A stretch of 41,399 bases of DNA from CAYMFD01 sp964389475 (GTDB taxonomy: Bacteria; Bacteroidota; Bacteroidia; Chitinophagales; Saprospiraceae): positions 1 to 41,399 of the forward strand of contig CAYMFD010000022.1 in NCBI GenBank assembly GCA_964389475.1. The letters run 5' to 3'. The translations under genes were made by a program, and so were the position numbers. How positions within the stretch are numbered: the first letter of the stretch is position 1; each line of letters starts with the position of its first letter. Below the pieces are notes generated by a model that was not told the DNA's origin, did not search any database, and saw only the letters and a list, made by a program, of their open reading frames with translations. Of this stretch, positions 38,862 through 41,399 are shown one piece after another.

Positions 38862-39641
38862 TTATTTCACAATAATCAGCATCAAACGTTCAGCTCTACC
38901 AAATAACTTTAGCATGAACTTGTCAACTATTGTCCACAAAGAAAATGTAAAATATTTCAATACAATGTGAGTGCGAAGCCTAGACAGAAGTTTACTTGAG
39001 AAGGTTGTGGTGGTAACACTTTGCATTCCAGAAGGAACTTCTTCAATAATTGTTTTCAGATCAAATGAATGTAGATGTGCATGGGAAGGTGTAGGTTTAT
39101 TACAATGAATACAAAGGTGATTTTGAATGATTTCATTGAATGGCGTTGTAATTATTGCTTTACCATTTGCTTTTAATACTCGAGTAATTTCTCGGATCAA
39201 TTGACTTGGTTTTTCAACGTGTTCAAGTACTTCAGAGCAAACGACTATGTCTATGCAATTATCAATGAATGGTAAGCAAAGGCCATCACCAATTACTCCA
39301 AAATGGTTATCGTGAGGATAAGTTGAAAGTGCTTTTTCAACATTAATGGGAGCTACATCGAAAGAGATTACTTTCTGGTTACGAGGAAGCAATCTACTAG
39401 CAACCCAAGCTCTTCCACAACCTATGTCTAGAATGATCTGTGACTTTTCATCAATGTTACTCACAATTTTTTCTTGTAATCTTATGTATTCGTGAGCGGT
39501 AGCGTTATCCACTCTGGGCTTGTAGTAATCTGTTACTTCAGCATCTATTTCATAGTGAGAAATCATTTGTTTTGAGGAACCTTCATTTTTTGGAATGTGG
39601 TTTTTTTCTGTAGATTGTAACAATATCTTATCTATATTCAT
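38862..39641 (-). CDS. Class I SAM-dependent methyltransferase
   Basis: The product has 259 residues. The SAM motif I is ILDIGCGRAWVASRL, motif II region is FDVAPINVEKAL, post-motif FIDNCIDIVVCSEVLEHV, then VLKANGKAIITTPF. A Cys/His stretch (LCIHCNKPTPSHAHLHSF) follows, which I associate with Bacteroidota methyltransferases near glycan or surface genes. The substrate is unknown. The region is more AT-rich than the housekeeping genes to the left. Its ATG lies only 13 nt from the ATG of the divergent surface protein, so their promoters must lie inside each other's coding or start region, or the true start is downstream (Met at residue 26). Confidence 0.85.
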   Translation of the reverse strand: MNIDKILLQSTEKNHIPKNEGSSKQMISHYEIDAEVTDYYKPRVDNATAHEYIRLQEKIVSNIDEKSQIILDIGCGRAWVASRLLPRNQKVISFDVAPINVEKALSTYPHDNHFGVIGDGLCLPFIDNCIDIVVCSEVLEHVEKPSQLIREITRVLKANGKAIITTPFNEIIQNHLCIHCNKPTPSHAHLHSFDLKTIIEEVPSGMQSVTTTTFSSKLLSRLRTHIVLKYFTFSLWTIVDKFMLKLFGRAERLMLIIVK

Positions 39642-39654
39642 AAAAAATTCTATT

Positions 39655-41399
39655 ATGAAAGTTCTGATTTTTATTTTGCTGGTCCTGTTGTTGTCTCTTG
39701 AGTCTTTATGTCAAGGCTGTGGACGCTTCCAAACTAGAAGAAATGATGTCAATAATAATTCCAGTTTAGCTCTTTTTGATGAATGTTCTGTTTTTAGTCA
39801 TGAGCAACTACCATATGTGCCAATCAAAACAGTGCAGCTAGTGATTCATGTTGTTCAAAAGGATGATGGTTCTTCTAACTTTGATACTAACTATAAAGGA
39901 CATCAGGATTTTTTTGATCGTATTATAAATGACCCTTCAACCGGCTTAAATGCTGTTCACTCCTCAATGTGTGCAGTAGTTGATGGTCTAGAGGACAGTA
40001 GACTGCGATTCAACTTTGACACAAGTCATCATTTATTTGAGTGGCAAGATACAGAATTATGGGATAATAGTCATTTATCTTGTAGGAATACGAGTAGTGC
40101 TAGAGACTATGACAGGGGTTATGATGTTTACGATGCAGTAGTTAAAAATAACAATGCTCTACCGCCAGAGTTAAAGGACGCAATACATTACTGCATATAT
40201 CGGGCAGTCATTTTTATGACACAATGGAAAGCGTTACTTGGGCTGGTGGTGCTTATGCTGCTGCACTCGGTTCTGCAAATGACTATGATTACATTATGAT
40301 TGTAGGAAGACACCATTCCGGTGACCCTTATGAAGCAAATGATTCAAATTTAGCAGCACATGAATTAGGTCTGTTAATGGGGTCAAGGCACAGCTTTTCT
40401 AGTCCGCGGAATTTGATGGGGCATGATAAGCTTGAGAGATGTAGATTTAATGAGATTGATATTGCTCGATTTCACTATTTCTTGGGCGGTGGATGTGTGA
40501 GAGGAGAGTGTACAACGTTAAAGGATGCAGTGCTAGAGGATTTCTGCATTAAGTTAGATCAACCTATCGTAATTCCTTCAAATACAAAAGCTGTCTGGAG
40601 TGCAGCTATGGATGTTAATGCAGATATCATTGTTAATAGTGGAGCAGAATTAAATATTAGTTGTGATTTAAGGTTTGCCGAGGGTGCGGAAATATTAGTT
40701 AGGCCAGGAGGGAAATTGGTAGTTGACAACGGCGCGAAGCTAACTTCTTGCTCAGGTGTATCATGGAAAGGTATTCGTGTTGAAAGTGGAGTGTTGGTTG
40801 AATCGGGAGAAGTCGTACTTGTAGGAGCTACGATAGAGAATGCTACTGTTGCTGTTAATGCTACTACTCAGATGGCCATTCAGCTTTGGCCTGGAGGGCC
40901 GTCTCACACGATTGATTTTGGTGGAGGTAAGGTGTTTGCGTCGGACGGTACGACCTTCAGAGATTGTGATTTGGGTATCCATTTCGGGCCATATGCGTCA
41001 GCGATTTTAGGATTTCAGCAGGTCTCTACGCTTGACAATTGTGTCTTTGATCAGTGTAATGTGGGCATCGAGTTTGATGGCAGTGCGGGTGTACAAGTTA
41101 CTAATTCTGACTTTCTCGGTAGTAGCCCCTTTGAGAGAGTCGACATAGAAGCGAGTGCTTCTGGCTTTACCGCTGATAATTGTGAATTCACATCACAAGT
41201 TTATGTAGAGACTACTGCTACATCTACCTATGCCCCCGAGATTCTTAACTGTGATTTTGTTGATGCACAGCTTTGGTTAGAGCATGGATTTAGCTTATCG
41301 ACCACGATAATTGAGGGTAATCAGTTTTTCTGTACTAATCCATATGATGGGATATACATGCTGAGTGAGAACAATGCAACTATCAGGAGTAATGACTTT
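39655..41399 (+). pseudogene. Frameshifted secreted metalloprotease-like protein with beta-helix repeats (3' end outside window)
   Basis: It starts with a signal peptide (MKVLIFILLVLLLSLESLCQ). Frame 1 runs to about 40197 and then ends in unrelated residues. The homologous reading resumes in another frame (ISGSHFYDTMESVTWAGGAY...) and stays open to the last base. Removing two bases from ATATAT at 40195-40200 would join the frames smoothly. The expected protease motif HExGHxxGxxH reads HELGLLMGSRH: the second zinc His is Leu (codon 40371-40373). Beyond about 40560 the protein has right-handed beta-helix style repeats (FRDCDLGIHFG, DNCVFDQCNVGIEFDG). It is probably a surface protein. Pseudogene, slipped-strand variation or assembly error are all possible. 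Confidence 0.65.

Overview
The window looks like a chromosomal scaffold of a Bacteroidota bacterium, probably of the Saprospiria (Lewinella-like) lineage. Three things suggest this: a type IX secretion (T9SS) C-terminal sorting domain, repeated TAnnTTTG-type promoter boxes with almost no Shine-Dalgarno motifs, and a complete Na+-translocating NADH:quinone reductase operon next to families common in this phylum (DUF4403, the 555-residue DUF6909-like protein, a 30-residue mS38-like basic peptide). The Na+-NQR fits a marine or saline lifestyle, but that is inference.

Layout. 1-1906: the end of a large surface protein and a T9SS cargo protein. 1907-2408: a spacer packed with degenerate 7-nt tandem repeats. 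2409-6443 (minus): an ECF sigma factor with a one-helix membrane partner carrying a barrel-like domain, then fabF-rnc. 6630-8989: feoAB ferrous iron uptake. 9021-10602 (minus): pabB-pabC for p-aminobenzoate. 10919-14347: HU-like protein, TPR protein, mini ribosomal-type peptide, a structured non-coding stretch, RNase G and a 43-residue membrane peptide. 14442-19545: a nucleoside-phosphorylase-like protein, an orphan BatE-like protein, and a Rel/Fur pair. 19678-26567: a pterin dehydratase and nqrABCDEF with a clear promoter and terminator. 26589-30102: an alpha/beta hydrolase, two lipoproteins, an AhpD-like protein and a Crp/Fnr regulator.

30462-32288 is the accessory-looking part. An AAA-type ATPase with a C-terminal PD-(D/E)XK-like motif sits between three hairpin elements of identical geometry, two ending 4 nt before its start codon and one 15 nt after its stop, followed by a 23-nt tandem repeat that breaks the assembly. 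After it come MoxR-DUF58, a second Fur-family regulator, superoxide dismutase, a DUF4403 protein and MnmG. Two 100-N gaps (32097-32196, 36644-36743) are scaffolding placeholders. The long open frame across the second is an artefact joining DUF4403 to MnmG. The window ends in a more AT-rich tract with a methyltransferase and a divergent, frameshifted surface protein with a degenerate metalloprotease motif.

Most of the window is housekeeping: lipid, folate, tRNA modification and RNA decay, iron and redox, stringent response, sodium bioenergetics. The least explained parts are the hairpin-bracketed ATPase, the heptamer arrays and the signal-peptide-bearing NqrA.
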